Origin: Fodinisporobacter ferrooxydans
GTDB lineage: Bacteria > Bacillota > Bacilli > Tumebacillales > MYW30-H2
DNA length: 64,000 nucleotides
Assembly (NCBI RefSeq): GCF_022818495.1
Contig: NZ_CP089291.1
Location: 2,931,501 to 2,995,500 of the forward strand
Reading direction: 5' to 3'
In this document: positions 26,368-35,012 of the stretch, in pieces
Numbering within the stretch: position 1 is the first letter of the stretch
Layout: each line of letters starts with the position of its first letter
Program-made: the position numbers and the translations under genes
The notes under the pieces: model-generated
Told to the model about the DNA's origin: nothing
Seen by the model: the letters and a program-made list of their open reading frames with translations, nothing else
Databases searched by the model: none

Positions 26368-28248
26368 ATGACTGTTTTTTCAAATTGGGCCGCAAACGCA
26401 ATACATCTGGAGTGGATGATTTCTGCCGTTCTCGCGTGTCTTTTCCTTCTTCTTCTCATTCTCGTAATACAATATTTGCATGGCAGAACCTACAAATTGC
26501 AGTTGCAACAAACGCTATTTCTGCTGAAGCAATTTCAACCGGCTGCCGGAATCGAAAATTATTTGCAAACTCTTCTTGAAGAAAGCAGGAAAATTATTGA
26601 AACACCCGTTTCGGCTTTTTACATGTTTGATGACAAAAATGATCACTTTGTTCTAAAAGCGGTTCGCAATCAAACAAGTGCACAAGGACAGGTCGGGCCT
26701 TCATACAGCGGTTTGATACCCTATGCGAAAGAAGTGTATCAACCACCTTTACGATTGCCGAAAGATGCGCTAACCAAACAACTTTCATTTATTAAAGACG
26801 GCGAAGTGCCATTAGTATCCATACCCATAAAAGGAGGAGCAGGTCTGGTACGCTTGGGGCCCATTTCCAAACTTTCCCGTTCCAAGCGATTGAAGCTTGA
26901 GTATTTATATACCACTACTTCCGAATTGCTTTCCGTTCTGGTAGAAACAGAGAATTTAAAAACTCAAACCGAGATTGTGTCAACATCCGGAAACGCACTG
27001 CATTTCATTTCAACAATGGCTCTCAATACACAAGCATTGATTTTGAAAACATTCAGCATGACGAGGAGCACATTGAATCTGGCTGGCGGATTCATCCTGT
27101 CAAAACAAGAAAATCGCCTGTCGATCATGGAAACAACAAGACTTCCGGTTGAATTGGAGCGGAAACTGAGAAAAAATCCGCAATTTTTGGTGAAACTTTG
27201 GAATACGGCCCAACACGTGGAACCGATTCAAATTCACCGGAATCATCCCCAATATGGGGAAATGGCACTGGAGCTAATGGCGAATGAGACAAGCACATGG
27301 TTGCTTGTGAAGATGTATGCAAAAGAAGTGCAAGTGCTGTTTGCCTTTTTGAATCAAGAACGGAACCCAGGGGATTTGGATGATCATCAGAAAATCACAG
27401 CGATACGGTCAATGGCATATGGCATTCCTTTTATGATAAAAAATCAAATCCAATTGCAATCGAATACACAGTTTTATATTTCATTAATGAAACGATTGAT
27501 GCAAACGATTGATAATCTGAATCCTTATACAGTTGGCTATTCGGACATGATGAGCCGCTTCTCCATCGTGATTGCGCAAGAATTGGGAATCCCTGCAAAG
27601 GAGATTGAAACGATTGCATTAGCGGCGTATCTAAGCAATATCGGTGTGATTGGATTATCGGAAGAACTGTATTTAAAAGACGGAACCTATAATGAAGAAG
27701 AGTATGAAATCATGAAACTGCACGCAGAAGTCGGGGCGAATGTGGTCGAGATGATGACAGGAGATACAACGGTTGCGAATCTGATCCGCTATCATCACGA
27801 GCGGATGGATGGCAACGGGTATCCATTCGGGATATCCGGTGAACAGATTCCGATCGGTTCCCGAATCATTGCAGTTGTCCAAACGTTTTTGGCGAAAATT
27901 AACGGGAGGAGATATAGAGCTCCGTTATCCTTTGAACGGTCTTTGGCTCTTTTGCAAGCAGCTGCGGGAACCCAACTGGATCCGAAAGTAGTCGATGCTT
28001 TCATTCATTGGTTCCAAAGCAAAGGATCCCATCCCCACGCGGCAAACCGTTCACTTGGCCCCTGTTGGGAGATGTGCTGTGTTCCATCCGCCATCTGTTC
28101 GACATGTCCTGCGTTTCAACAAACGACAAAAAATTGTTGGGAATTCCCGAATAACAATTGTGAAGCACATGGCAAATCCTGTGAAACCTGTTTTGTCAAA
28201 AGTGAAGTTGCCTCACGCTATGCAACACCGATAGAAAAAGCGAATTAA
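26368..28248 (+). CDS. Membrane GAF protein with degenerate HD-GYP and two-CW domains
   Basis: This 626-residue protein starts with one transmembrane helix (ISAVLACLFLLLLILVIQYL). Two GAF-like regions follow, then an HD-GYP region at about residues 385-550. The metal-binding HD motif is replaced: LSNIG stands where LHDIG is expected near residue 420. The later HAEVGANVV and HHERMDGNGYP remain, but the Asp in the RI-x-x-V-x-D motif is Gln (RIIAVVQTF). It is therefore likely a non-hydrolysing c-di-GMP sensor. The C-terminal 60 residues hold ten Cys with CWEMCC and NCWEF, a two-CW-type domain. ATG 26368 follows AAAGGGGG. Its stop overlaps that of the convergent GH114 gene by 4 nt. Confidence 0.83.
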   Translation: MTVFSNWAANAIHLEWMISAVLACLFLLLLILVIQYLHGRTYKLQLQQTLFLLKQFQPAAGIENYLQTLLEESRKIIETPVSAFYMFDDKNDHFVLKAVRNQTSAQGQVGPSYSGLIPYAKEVYQPPLRLPKDALTKQLSFIKDGEVPLVSIPIKGGAGLVRLGPISKLSRSKRLKLEYLYTTTSELLSVLVETENLKTQTEIVSTSGNALHFISTMALNTQALILKTFSMTRSTLNLAGGFILSKQENRLSIMETTRLPVELERKLRKNPQFLVKLWNTAQHVEPIQIHRNHPQYGEMALELMANETSTWLLVKMYAKEVQVLFAFLNQERNPGDLDDHQKITAIRSMAYGIPFMIKNQIQLQSNTQFYISLMKRLMQTIDNLNPYTVGYSDMMSRFSIVIAQELGIPAKEIETIALAAYLSNIGVIGLSEELYLKDGTYNEEEYEIMKLHAEVGANVVEMMTGDTTVANLIRYHHERMDGNGYPFGISGEQIPIGSRIIAVVQTFLAKINGRRYRAPLSFERSLALLQAAAGTQLDPKVVDAFIHWFQSKGSHPHAANRSLGPCWEMCCVPSAICSTCPAFQQTTKNCWEFPNNNCEAHGKSCETCFVKSEVASRYATPIEKAN

Positions 28249-29042
28249 TCCAGAGTATTGTAGCCGCTTGAAGCAACAAGATGAATAAATCCCAAGCTTC
28301 GAGCGGTCTTTTTATGAATCGGCCGGTTTTCTTCAGAAACGCAAAAAATCTGTATGCCCTGTTTTTGTAGATTCTTCATGCGAGTCAATTGATATATCAC
28401 CCATTCATCCGCGATCTGTTTTCCGTTCCAATCTTCCCATAAAATCCCATGCAAAAACGATCCTACTTCATCGAGTTGATCAAATCCCCGGTTTTGGATC
28501 AGCAGCAGATTGGGGAATGTTCGGATCATTTCGGTTAAGAATTCTTTATAAGCAAGCCCCATTTCTTGGCGCACATTGTGTTCCATGACGGAGTGATCGA
28601 TATCATCAACCGTGTCGAGAAAAATACCGCTCAGATGTTTACTGGCGATTTGCTGGTGAATCTCTTCTATTAAAATTTTGCGATAGTTTTCACTGCGCAA
28701 ATCCATCAAATAAGATCCCCATTGTGGGAAAAAACGAGGAGCTCCATGCTCTAAAAAATAGTCATTTTTTTTCACGGAATTTCTGCGCATTTCATTCCAA
28801 TGGGGTGTTTGCATGATGGATACATAACCAAACAGGAACGGCTGCTCCGGTTTGGCCTGCCGCAGCTCATGAACTTGTGTTTTGCTGATCTGCCGGGGTT
28901 CAAGGATGATTAAATCATATGCGGTCAATTTGGTGAGAATGGTCTGCTCAATAGCATGATAATAGATGATGAAACTGTTTACATTTCCAAGAGGCCCCTT
29001 GTTTTTTTTCGGTAAGAGATGATGGAAAATGTTTCGATACAC
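28245..29042 (-). CDS. GH114-like (TM1410/PelA-hydrolase-like) glycoside hydrolase
   Basis: The 265-residue protein has the GH114 barrel pattern: YDLIILEPRQIS, PFLFGYVSIMQTP, LSGIFLDTVDDIDHS (active-site Asp region), LLLIQNRGFDQLDEVGSFLHGILWEDW. GH114 enzymes cleave alpha-1,4-galactosaminogalactan; the hydrolase domain of PelA belongs here. No signal peptide or membrane helix is seen, so it may act inside the cell or leave by another route. GTG 29042 follows AAGGGGC. The gene is convergent to the cluster and overlaps the HD-GYP gene at the stops, so it is separately controlled. Confidence 0.75.
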   Translation of the reverse strand: MYRNIFHHLLPKKNKGPLGNVNSFIIYYHAIEQTILTKLTAYDLIILEPRQISKTQVHELRQAKPEQPFLFGYVSIMQTPHWNEMRRNSVKKNDYFLEHGAPRFFPQWGSYLMDLRSENYRKILIEEIHQQIASKHLSGIFLDTVDDIDHSVMEHNVRQEMGLAYKEFLTEMIRTFPNLLLIQNRGFDQLDEVGSFLHGILWEDWNGKQIADEWVIYQLTRMKNLQKQGIQIFCVSEENRPIHKKTARSLGFIHLVASSGYNTLD

Positions 29043-29242
29043 GTGGTTTGCCCCTTAATACGGATGTATTTTAATTGTTGATTGATTCAATAGACCTGAA
29101 AAAGTGTCGCAGCGAATGACCATTTTGGCAATGTATAAAATACAAAGGGTCTATATCATGAATACAACATGCATGGGAAGCTCGTCAAGAATTGAAAATC
29201 AATAGAAAATATAAACTCCCTTCATTATTCCGAAAAATAATG

Positions 29243-29263
29243 TATACTATAACTTATAGTTAT
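29243..29263 (+). promoter_or_regulatory. -10 box and palindromic operator of the modB operon
   Basis: TATACT at 29243-29248 is a good -10 box, with a weak -35 (ttcatt, 29221) at 16 bp. It is followed at once by the palindrome ataacttatagttat (29249-29263), which covers the expected start site. That position fits a repressor operator, perhaps molybdate-responsive, but it is not an exact ModE box. Confidence 0.55.
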
Positions 29264-29287
29264 TATCATGAGCGGGAGTGATTGAGT

Positions 29288-30145
29288 ATGAATTTGCGGG
29301 GGCACTTGGGACGCATGATCCTGGCGCTTCTTATCGCGCTTGGTTTGGCTTTTTTGTTTATGCCGCTGCTATCTGTCTTTGTTTCTATGTCGCCTGGGCA
29401 GTTGCTGATAGATTTGAATACTGCCGCATCCTATCAGGCTTTGCAATTAAGTATGGAGACAACGGTTGTCACCTTATTCCTTACCGTTTTACTGGGTACG
29501 CCGATTGCGTATTGGCTCTCAAAATCACAGTTTCGCGGGCGGAATCTGTTGCGCGTGGCTGTGCAAATGCCGATTGTAAGTCCGCCTGCTGTCGCCGGTG
29601 TCGGTTTGCTGCTCGTATTCGGCCGCATGGGGCTGCTTGGCCATACGCTTACAATCCTTGGTCTTTCCCTTTCGTTTAATACAGCAGCGGTTGTGCTGGC
29701 GCAAGTGTTTATCAGCATTCCATTTTACATCAGTGCCGGCATGCAGGCATTTGAGGCGATCAATGACCAACTCGTCGCCGTTTCCCGAACACTGGGCGTG
29801 TCCAAATGGAATACATTCTGCCGGGTCACGCTGCCGATCGCTTCACCGGGGCTGTTGTCTGGTGTGGCACTCAGTTGGGGCAGGGCTCTGGGGGAGTTCG
29901 GCGCGACCATGATGTTTGCCGGAAACCTGCCAGGCAAGACTCAGACCCTGCCGCTTGCCATCTATACTGCCATGCAATCCAACATGAACGCGGCAATTGC
30001 CATGTCAGCGCTCTTGCTCATCGTTTCATTCGTATTGTTGCTGTCGGTATTCCTGATCGGCAGAACGCAGCAGTCCAATCGAATCATGCGAAAAGAGGTG
30101 AGGCAGAACGATGCTGTCCTGCAAATTAAAAAAACAGTTGCGTGA
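29288..30145 (+). CDS. modB: Molybdate ABC transporter permease ModB
   Basis: The 285-residue inner-membrane permease has about 6 helices. The conserved EAA loop is present: EAINDQLVAVSRTLGVSKWNTFCRVTLPIASPGLL, with ALGEFGATMMFAGN as the ModB-type GEFGA signature. It imports molybdate (or tungstate) for the molybdopterin oxidoreductase downstream. ATG 29288 is preferred over TTG 29282; CGGGAGTG precedes it. Its 3' end overlaps the next gene by 35 nt. Confidence 0.9.
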   Translation: MNLRGHLGRMILALLIALGLAFLFMPLLSVFVSMSPGQLLIDLNTAASYQALQLSMETTVVTLFLTVLLGTPIAYWLSKSQFRGRNLLRVAVQMPIVSPPAVAGVGLLLVFGRMGLLGHTLTILGLSLSFNTAAVVLAQVFISIPFYISAGMQAFEAINDQLVAVSRTLGVSKWNTFCRVTLPIASPGLLSGVALSWGRALGEFGATMMFAGNLPGKTQTLPLAIYTAMQSNMNAAIAMSALLLIVSFVLLLSVFLIGRTQQSNRIMRKEVRQNDAVLQIKKTVA

Positions 30146-32102
30146 TTTTACGCTCGACATTCAGATCGAACTGCAAAGAAAAACCCTTGTTCTGATCGGA
30201 CACTCAGGCTGTGGAAAGACCACCACATTGCAGATGTTGGCAGGTCTCGCAAATCCGGAACAAGGGTACATAAAGCTGGATGGCGCGGTGCTGTTTGAAA
30301 ACGGAACAAATGTGAATATACCGGTGGAAAGGCGAAAGATCGGTTATGTGTTTCAGAACTATGCATTGTTTCCGCACCTGAGTGTAGCAGATAACATTGC
30401 TTACGGGATTCAATATCTGCCACAGGCGGAGCAAGCAGCAAGGGTAAACGAGATGCTGGAGCTGATGCAGCTGACTCCACTTGCGGATGAAAAGCCCGGA
30501 GTGTTGTCAGGCGGTCAAGAGCAGCGGGTGGCATTGGCCCGTGCACTTGTGACACGCCCGCAACTGTTGCTGTTGGATGAGCCGCTTTCTGCCCTGGATG
30601 TATCGACACGGGGGCATGTACGTACAGAACTGAAAAGTTTGCTTGACACGTTGTCCATCCCCTGTATCGTTGTGACACATGACTATGAGGATGCTCGTGT
30701 GCTGGGGGATGAGATTGCCGTTATGGATCGGGGATTGGTCGTCCAGAAAGGGATGCCGCAAGACATCAACCGCATGCCTGCCAATCGCTTTGTCGCCCAA
30801 TTTACCGGCACAAATCTGGTCACGGAAGGAAGTGGCGCCATCGATCGTGGAGTAGAACGGCTCCGGCAGATTTCATTTGATCCTTGGCATGTCACGATCT
30901 CCCGGACATTGCGAAACTCTCAATATGAGTGGTCTGGCAAAATCGACGATAAGGCGGTTCTTGGCGGATTTATTCGCTTTTCCATCAATGGTGGTGTGCC
31001 ATTGATTGCCGATTTGACAATCGATGAAGGACAAGTGATGGACTATCAAATCGGCGATGAGGTATTTGTCCAAGTCGACGAGGCGAATATCCGCCGCTAT
31101 GTCGTTGATTTGCCCCGTGAAATTGCCGCAGCAGAAATAAGACATACGCAAAAGAGCGAAAAATCGTTCCGGCAAAAGAAAGGGAGCAGGGCGGATGCTG
31201 CGGGAAACCTATCGCCCATGCTTTGGCGGCCAAAGTCAAAATGGCGCTGGTTTGGCACACCGATTGTTGCTGTCTTCGGGATGATCTTGGCTGCAGGTAC
31301 GATTTCCGGTTTTCAAATGTATCGCTCGTCACATCAAGCAACTGGATCGAATGTGGCAAAAGCTGTGAATGGCAAGAATCAGAAACTGACGGCGTTCGTC
31401 GCTGCAAACGCGACAGATCCATTTAATACCTTGATTCAGATGTTTGCGAAACAACACCCCGGCATTTCCGTGCAGCCGAGCTATGCAGGTACGCAAGTGC
31501 TGCAGACACAATTGGAACAGGGAGCGCCTGACGATATCTTTCTGTCGGCGAATCGGTCACATGCGGATGAACTTGTCAAAGAAGGCCTTGTCAAACAATT
31601 TTACCCCGTTTCGCGGGATCATGAAGTAATCGTCGTGCCAAAAGCCAACCCGGCAGGCATTCATTCCTTGCAAGATCTTGGAACGAAGCCGCTCAAACTG
31701 ATTATCGGCGTTCCAAGTGTACCGATTGGCCAATACACGCGGCAGATCTTTAAGAACGGAAATGAAACATACGGTGCCGGATTTTCTGCGGCGGCGATGG
31801 GACATGTGGTTTCGATGGAGACAAATGTAAAACAGATTTTGGAGAAAGTAGCGTTAGGGGAAGGAGATGCAGGCATCGTGTATGTGACTGACGTAACACC
31901 GGAATTTACAAGTCGGCTGCGCATCATTTCGATTCCCAAGCCATACAACGTGATTGCAACGAACTATGTGGGTATACCAAAAAACTCGCAATACCCACAG
32001 TTGGCAAAGGATTTCCTGGCTTTGATGCGTTCGCCGGAGGGTCAAGGGGTCTTCCGCCAATTCGGATATGATCCGCTTTCGTCAGGAGGTTCTGCAAAAT
32101 GA
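30111..32102 (+). CDS. modC: Fused molybdate transporter ATPase and binding protein (ModC-TM-ModA)
   Basis: One 663-residue frame joins two transporter parts. Residues 1-235 are an ABC ATPase (Walker A GHSGCGKTT near 28, LSGGQEQRVALARAL, LLLLDEPLSALD). Residues 235-340 form a MOP-like regulatory domain. A single transmembrane helix (TPIVAVFGMILAAGTISGF, about 378-398) follows. Residues 405-655 are a molybdate-binding ModA domain (LTAFVAANATDPF; DDIFLSANRSHADEL; GEGDAGIVYVTDV). The layout puts the ATPase inside and the binding protein outside, tethered to the membrane. An in-frame ATG at 31218 could give a separate ModA with a signal anchor, but its ribosome binding site is weak. No sign of a frameshift within the junction. 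Confidence 0.88.
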   Translation: MLSCKLKKQLRDFTLDIQIELQRKTLVLIGHSGCGKTTTLQMLAGLANPEQGYIKLDGAVLFENGTNVNIPVERRKIGYVFQNYALFPHLSVADNIAYGIQYLPQAEQAARVNEMLELMQLTPLADEKPGVLSGGQEQRVALARALVTRPQLLLLDEPLSALDVSTRGHVRTELKSLLDTLSIPCIVVTHDYEDARVLGDEIAVMDRGLVVQKGMPQDINRMPANRFVAQFTGTNLVTEGSGAIDRGVERLRQISFDPWHVTISRTLRNSQYEWSGKIDDKAVLGGFIRFSINGGVPLIADLTIDEGQVMDYQIGDEVFVQVDEANIRRYVVDLPREIAAAEIRHTQKSEKSFRQKKGSRADAAGNLSPMLWRPKSKWRWFGTPIVAVFGMILAAGTISGFQMYRSSHQATGSNVAKAVNGKNQKLTAFVAANATDPFNTLIQMFAKQHPGISVQPSYAGTQVLQTQLEQGAPDDIFLSANRSHADELVKEGLVKQFYPVSRDHEVIVVPKANPAGIHSLQDLGTKPLKLIIGVPSVPIGQYTRQIFKNGNETYGAGFSAAAMGHVVSMETNVKQILEKVALGEGDAGIVYVTDVTPEFTSRLRIISIPKPYNVIATNYVGIPKNSQYPQLAKDFLALMRSPEGQGVFRQFGYDPLSSGGSAK

Positions 32103-32698
32103 CAGCCGATCAGCCAAATGGACAGCGCGTCATGCTTATCGATCTCGATAGCTGCAGTGGTTGCCACGCCTGTCAGGTCGCTTGCAAAGCAGAGCATCGG
32201 GCACCTTTGGGACAGTTTCGGACACGCGTGCAGGTCGTGGAGCATGGGCAATTTCCCGCTGTGAATCGGCGATTTGTGCCGACACTGTGCCAGCATTGCG
32301 AGGATGCGCCGTGTATTCCTGCCTGCCCGGTTGAAGCTATCGAGCGGATGGAGGACGGAATCGTCAGAATTCAGGAGGAAATCTGTATTGGCAGCGGGGA
32401 TTGTGTATCCGCCTGTCCGTATGGTGCCATCTATTTTGATGACCAGGATGGGCAAGCACATAAATGTGATTTTTGCCAGGATCGACTCGCAGATGGGGAT
32501 GACCCTGCCTGTGTGGCTACATGTCCGACAGATGCATTGCATTTTGGCTTTGACACGAGTCCCGAGATTCAGGCAAAACTGGCAGCGGGCGAATATGCCG
32601 GACAGTGGGAACTCAATGGGACGCGGCCGCACATCTGGTATAAAGGATTGGATGAAAAAACTGCCGCGAAATTGCAGCGGACAAATGCAGGGAGATGA
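32099..32698 (+). CDS. Four-[4Fe-4S] ferredoxin subunit of a molybdopterin oxidoreductase
   Basis: The 199-residue DmsB/PhsB/FdhB-like protein has Cys clusters at CSGCHACQVAC, CQHCEDAPCIPAC, CIGSGDCVSAC (first spacing altered by one residue, CIGSGDC instead of CIGCGxC) and CDFCQDRL...CVATC. It carries electrons between the catalytic subunit and another partner. The ATG overlaps the ModC-ModA stop (ATGA), so molybdate import and the enzyme are translated together. There is no signal peptide. In the third cluster Ser replaces the usual second Cys, so one cluster may be a [3Fe-4S] type or lost. Confidence 0.88.
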   Translation: MTADQPNGQRVMLIDLDSCSGCHACQVACKAEHRAPLGQFRTRVQVVEHGQFPAVNRRFVPTLCQHCEDAPCIPACPVEAIERMEDGIVRIQEEICIGSGDCVSACPYGAIYFDDQDGQAHKCDFCQDRLADGDDPACVATCPTDALHFGFDTSPEIQAKLAAGEYAGQWELNGTRPHIWYKGLDEKTAAKLQRTNAGR

Positions 32699-32702
32699 TA
32701 CA

Positions 32703-35012
32703 ATGGCGGAACGTATTCCGACGATGTGTTTAAACTGCAGCACAGTATGCGGAATGATTGCAAAAGTGGAAAACGGGCGCATTTTAAAGTTGGAAGGCAA
32801 TCCTCACGATCCGAACTCGCGGGGGAAACTTTGTGCAAAAGGGCAAGCGGCGATCAATATGGTGGAAGATCCGGATCGGCTGCTCTATCCGCTGCGGCGT
32901 GTAGGCCAAAGAGGCAGCGGGCAGTGGGAGCGAATCTCGTGGGATGCAGCGATTGCTGAAATTTCCGCGCGGCTTCGGCGTTTGCGGGCAGAAGGCCGGC
33001 AAACGGAGCTCATGCTGCAATATGGACGGGATCGGACCAACGGCTTTCTCGATCGCTTTGCCGACGCTTTTGGCACGCCCAATAAGTTGGGACATCGCGG
33101 ACTTTGTTCCCTGAATAAACGCATGGCAATTCGAGCGAGTATCGGCGATACCGATTGGGACACAGCCGATTTTGCAGAATCTCGCTATATTCTCAATTTC
33201 GGCAGCAATTTTTATGAAGCACACCAAGGTCATGTAGGCATGCTCCAGCGCTTTGCCGAGGCGAAGCGTCATGGCGCCCGTATGGTCACATTTGATGTGC
33301 GCCTGTCCAATACTGCCGCCCAGTCGGATGAATGGATCCCCATTTTCCCGGGGACAGACGGCCTTGTGGCGCTGGCGATCGGCCATGTGATCCTGCGCGA
33401 CGATTTACAGAATACGGCATTCATTCATGACTGGACAAATGCACCGCTGGAGGAATGGCGTGCACATTATCTGCGTTACACACCGGAATGGGCGGAACGG
33501 GAAAGCGGAGTTCCAGCGAATACCATTGAACGGATCGCACACGAATTTGCCGCTGCTGCTCCCTGTGCTGCGACAGTGTCCAATCGCGGAACACATGCAC
33601 ATCGCAATGGCTTTTACAATGAATGGGCCGTTGTCTGTCTGAATGCGTTGGTCGGCAGCATTGGAGAGCGGGGAGGATGGGGATATATTCCGGGGGATGT
33701 CAACAAATCTGCGCCACAGCCAAGCCCCTTGCCACCGAAACCAAAAAGCAAAACGGAACTTTCCCATCCATCAGAGTTTCCGCTGGTAAACGAGTTATAT
33801 CCACGCGCCGTTTCCAGTACGATTTATCCGTATCTGGCTTTTGGCCGCGCCAACATTGACACGATGATTTCCTATTACGTAAATGCGCCGATGAGTTGGC
33901 CGGAAGGACCTACATTTGTCCGCGACGTGCTCCTGGACGAGGAGATTGTCCCGTTTCACGTTGCCATTGACGCGTTTCCCAGTGAAACTGTCGAAGTGGC
34001 GGATATTGTGTTGCCAGATGCTACGTTTCTCGAAAAGTGGGATTTGGATGCCCGCAATTCCTACGATTTTCGCCCGTATGTCGGACTGCGCCAGCCTGTT
34101 GTCAATCCTCCCGGCGAATGCAAGGATATCCGGGATATTCTGATCGCGATCGGAAAAGCTGTTGACGAGGAAATGGCTCGGTTTTTTCCATATGAGAACG
34201 CGGAGGAATTCATCCGTGAGTGGGCGAAAGCTGTGCCGGGCGGACTGGATGAATTGAAAAAAACGGGTGTATGGGTCGATGAAAATCAGCCGCGGCACTT
34301 TCGTCCATATCTGCAGGAGACAGGGCATCGAATTGGCGACCCGGGAATTGAAGTATTGAAAAACGGTCTCGTGCAGTTGCGGGAAAACGGTACGGCGTCG
34401 GCAAAAGTGGTTGGAAAGCTCTGGCGCGGGAAGATTGTCCGCGGATTTGCAACCCCGGACAAGAGGTTTCAATTCAAAATGCCGAGACTGCAACAAGAAA
34501 ACCTGGAAAATGATTCAGAACAAAATAAGGAAGCGTACATGTACCCATCGTATGTACCGATTCGCGCACATTCCTCTCTCGGGGAAAATGAGTATATACT
34601 GACCACTTTCAAATGGAATGTGCACACACAGTCCCGCACAGCCAATCAAATTTGGCTGACGGAGATCGTCGGCGACAATCCGTGCTGGATTCATCCGCTA
34701 ACGGCTGTAAAGTTTCGGATTCGACACGGCGAGACGTTTTGCCTGAAAACCTTGAAAACCGGGTCGATCAACAGCCCGACAGCAACCGCAAGTCTACACG
34801 TCACCGCACATGTAACGGAATGCATTCATCCGCGCGCGCTGGCTATTTCGGCGAGTTTCGGACACTGGAAATACGGCCGCACCGCCCGTGGAAGAGGTTT
34901 CAACCCGAACATTTTGATCGAAGCGAATATGGACCCGATCGGCGGCGGGCAAGCGTGGAACGATACGGTTGTCAGAATTGAGTCTTTGCAGCTTGAAGAA
35001 ACGCTTGTATGA
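32703..35012 (+). CDS. Molybdopterin oxidoreductase catalytic subunit (DMSO reductase family)
   Basis: The 769-residue protein starts with an FeS motif C-x2-C-x3-C (MCLNCSTVC) completed by GKLCAKG, then a molybdopterin domain of the PsrA/PhsA/TtrA/ArrA branch. GHRGLCSLNKR likely holds the Cys ligand to molybdenum. The C-terminal guanylate-binding domain (ANQIWLTEIVGDNPCWIHP) is present. No Tat signal is visible, and no NrfD-type membrane anchor lies near, so a cytoplasmic two-subunit enzyme is suggested. ATG 32703 has GGGAGATG close upstream; the open frame from 32274 overlaps the ferredoxin gene and is not real. Substrate unknown. The 3' end overlaps the convergent LysR gene by 41 bp. Confidence 0.87.
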   Translation: MAERIPTMCLNCSTVCGMIAKVENGRILKLEGNPHDPNSRGKLCAKGQAAINMVEDPDRLLYPLRRVGQRGSGQWERISWDAAIAEISARLRRLRAEGRQTELMLQYGRDRTNGFLDRFADAFGTPNKLGHRGLCSLNKRMAIRASIGDTDWDTADFAESRYILNFGSNFYEAHQGHVGMLQRFAEAKRHGARMVTFDVRLSNTAAQSDEWIPIFPGTDGLVALAIGHVILRDDLQNTAFIHDWTNAPLEEWRAHYLRYTPEWAERESGVPANTIERIAHEFAAAAPCAATVSNRGTHAHRNGFYNEWAVVCLNALVGSIGERGGWGYIPGDVNKSAPQPSPLPPKPKSKTELSHPSEFPLVNELYPRAVSSTIYPYLAFGRANIDTMISYYVNAPMSWPEGPTFVRDVLLDEEIVPFHVAIDAFPSETVEVADIVLPDATFLEKWDLDARNSYDFRPYVGLRQPVVNPPGECKDIRDILIAIGKAVDEEMARFFPYENAEEFIREWAKAVPGGLDELKKTGVWVDENQPRHFRPYLQETGHRIGDPGIEVLKNGLVQLRENGTASAKVVGKLWRGKIVRGFATPDKRFQFKMPRLQQENLENDSEQNKEAYMYPSYVPIRAHSSLGENEYILTTFKWNVHTQSRTANQIWLTEIVGDNPCWIHPLTAVKFRIRHGETFCLKTLKTGSINSPTATASLHVTAHVTECIHPRALAISASFGHWKYGRTARGRGFNPNILIEANMDPIGGGQAWNDTVVRIESLQLEETLV

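Noticed and set aside
32274-32702. Upstream extension of the molybdopterin oxidoreductase frame
   Set aside because: It lies out of frame over the ferredoxin gene; the C-x2-C-x3-C motif begins right after ATG 32703.
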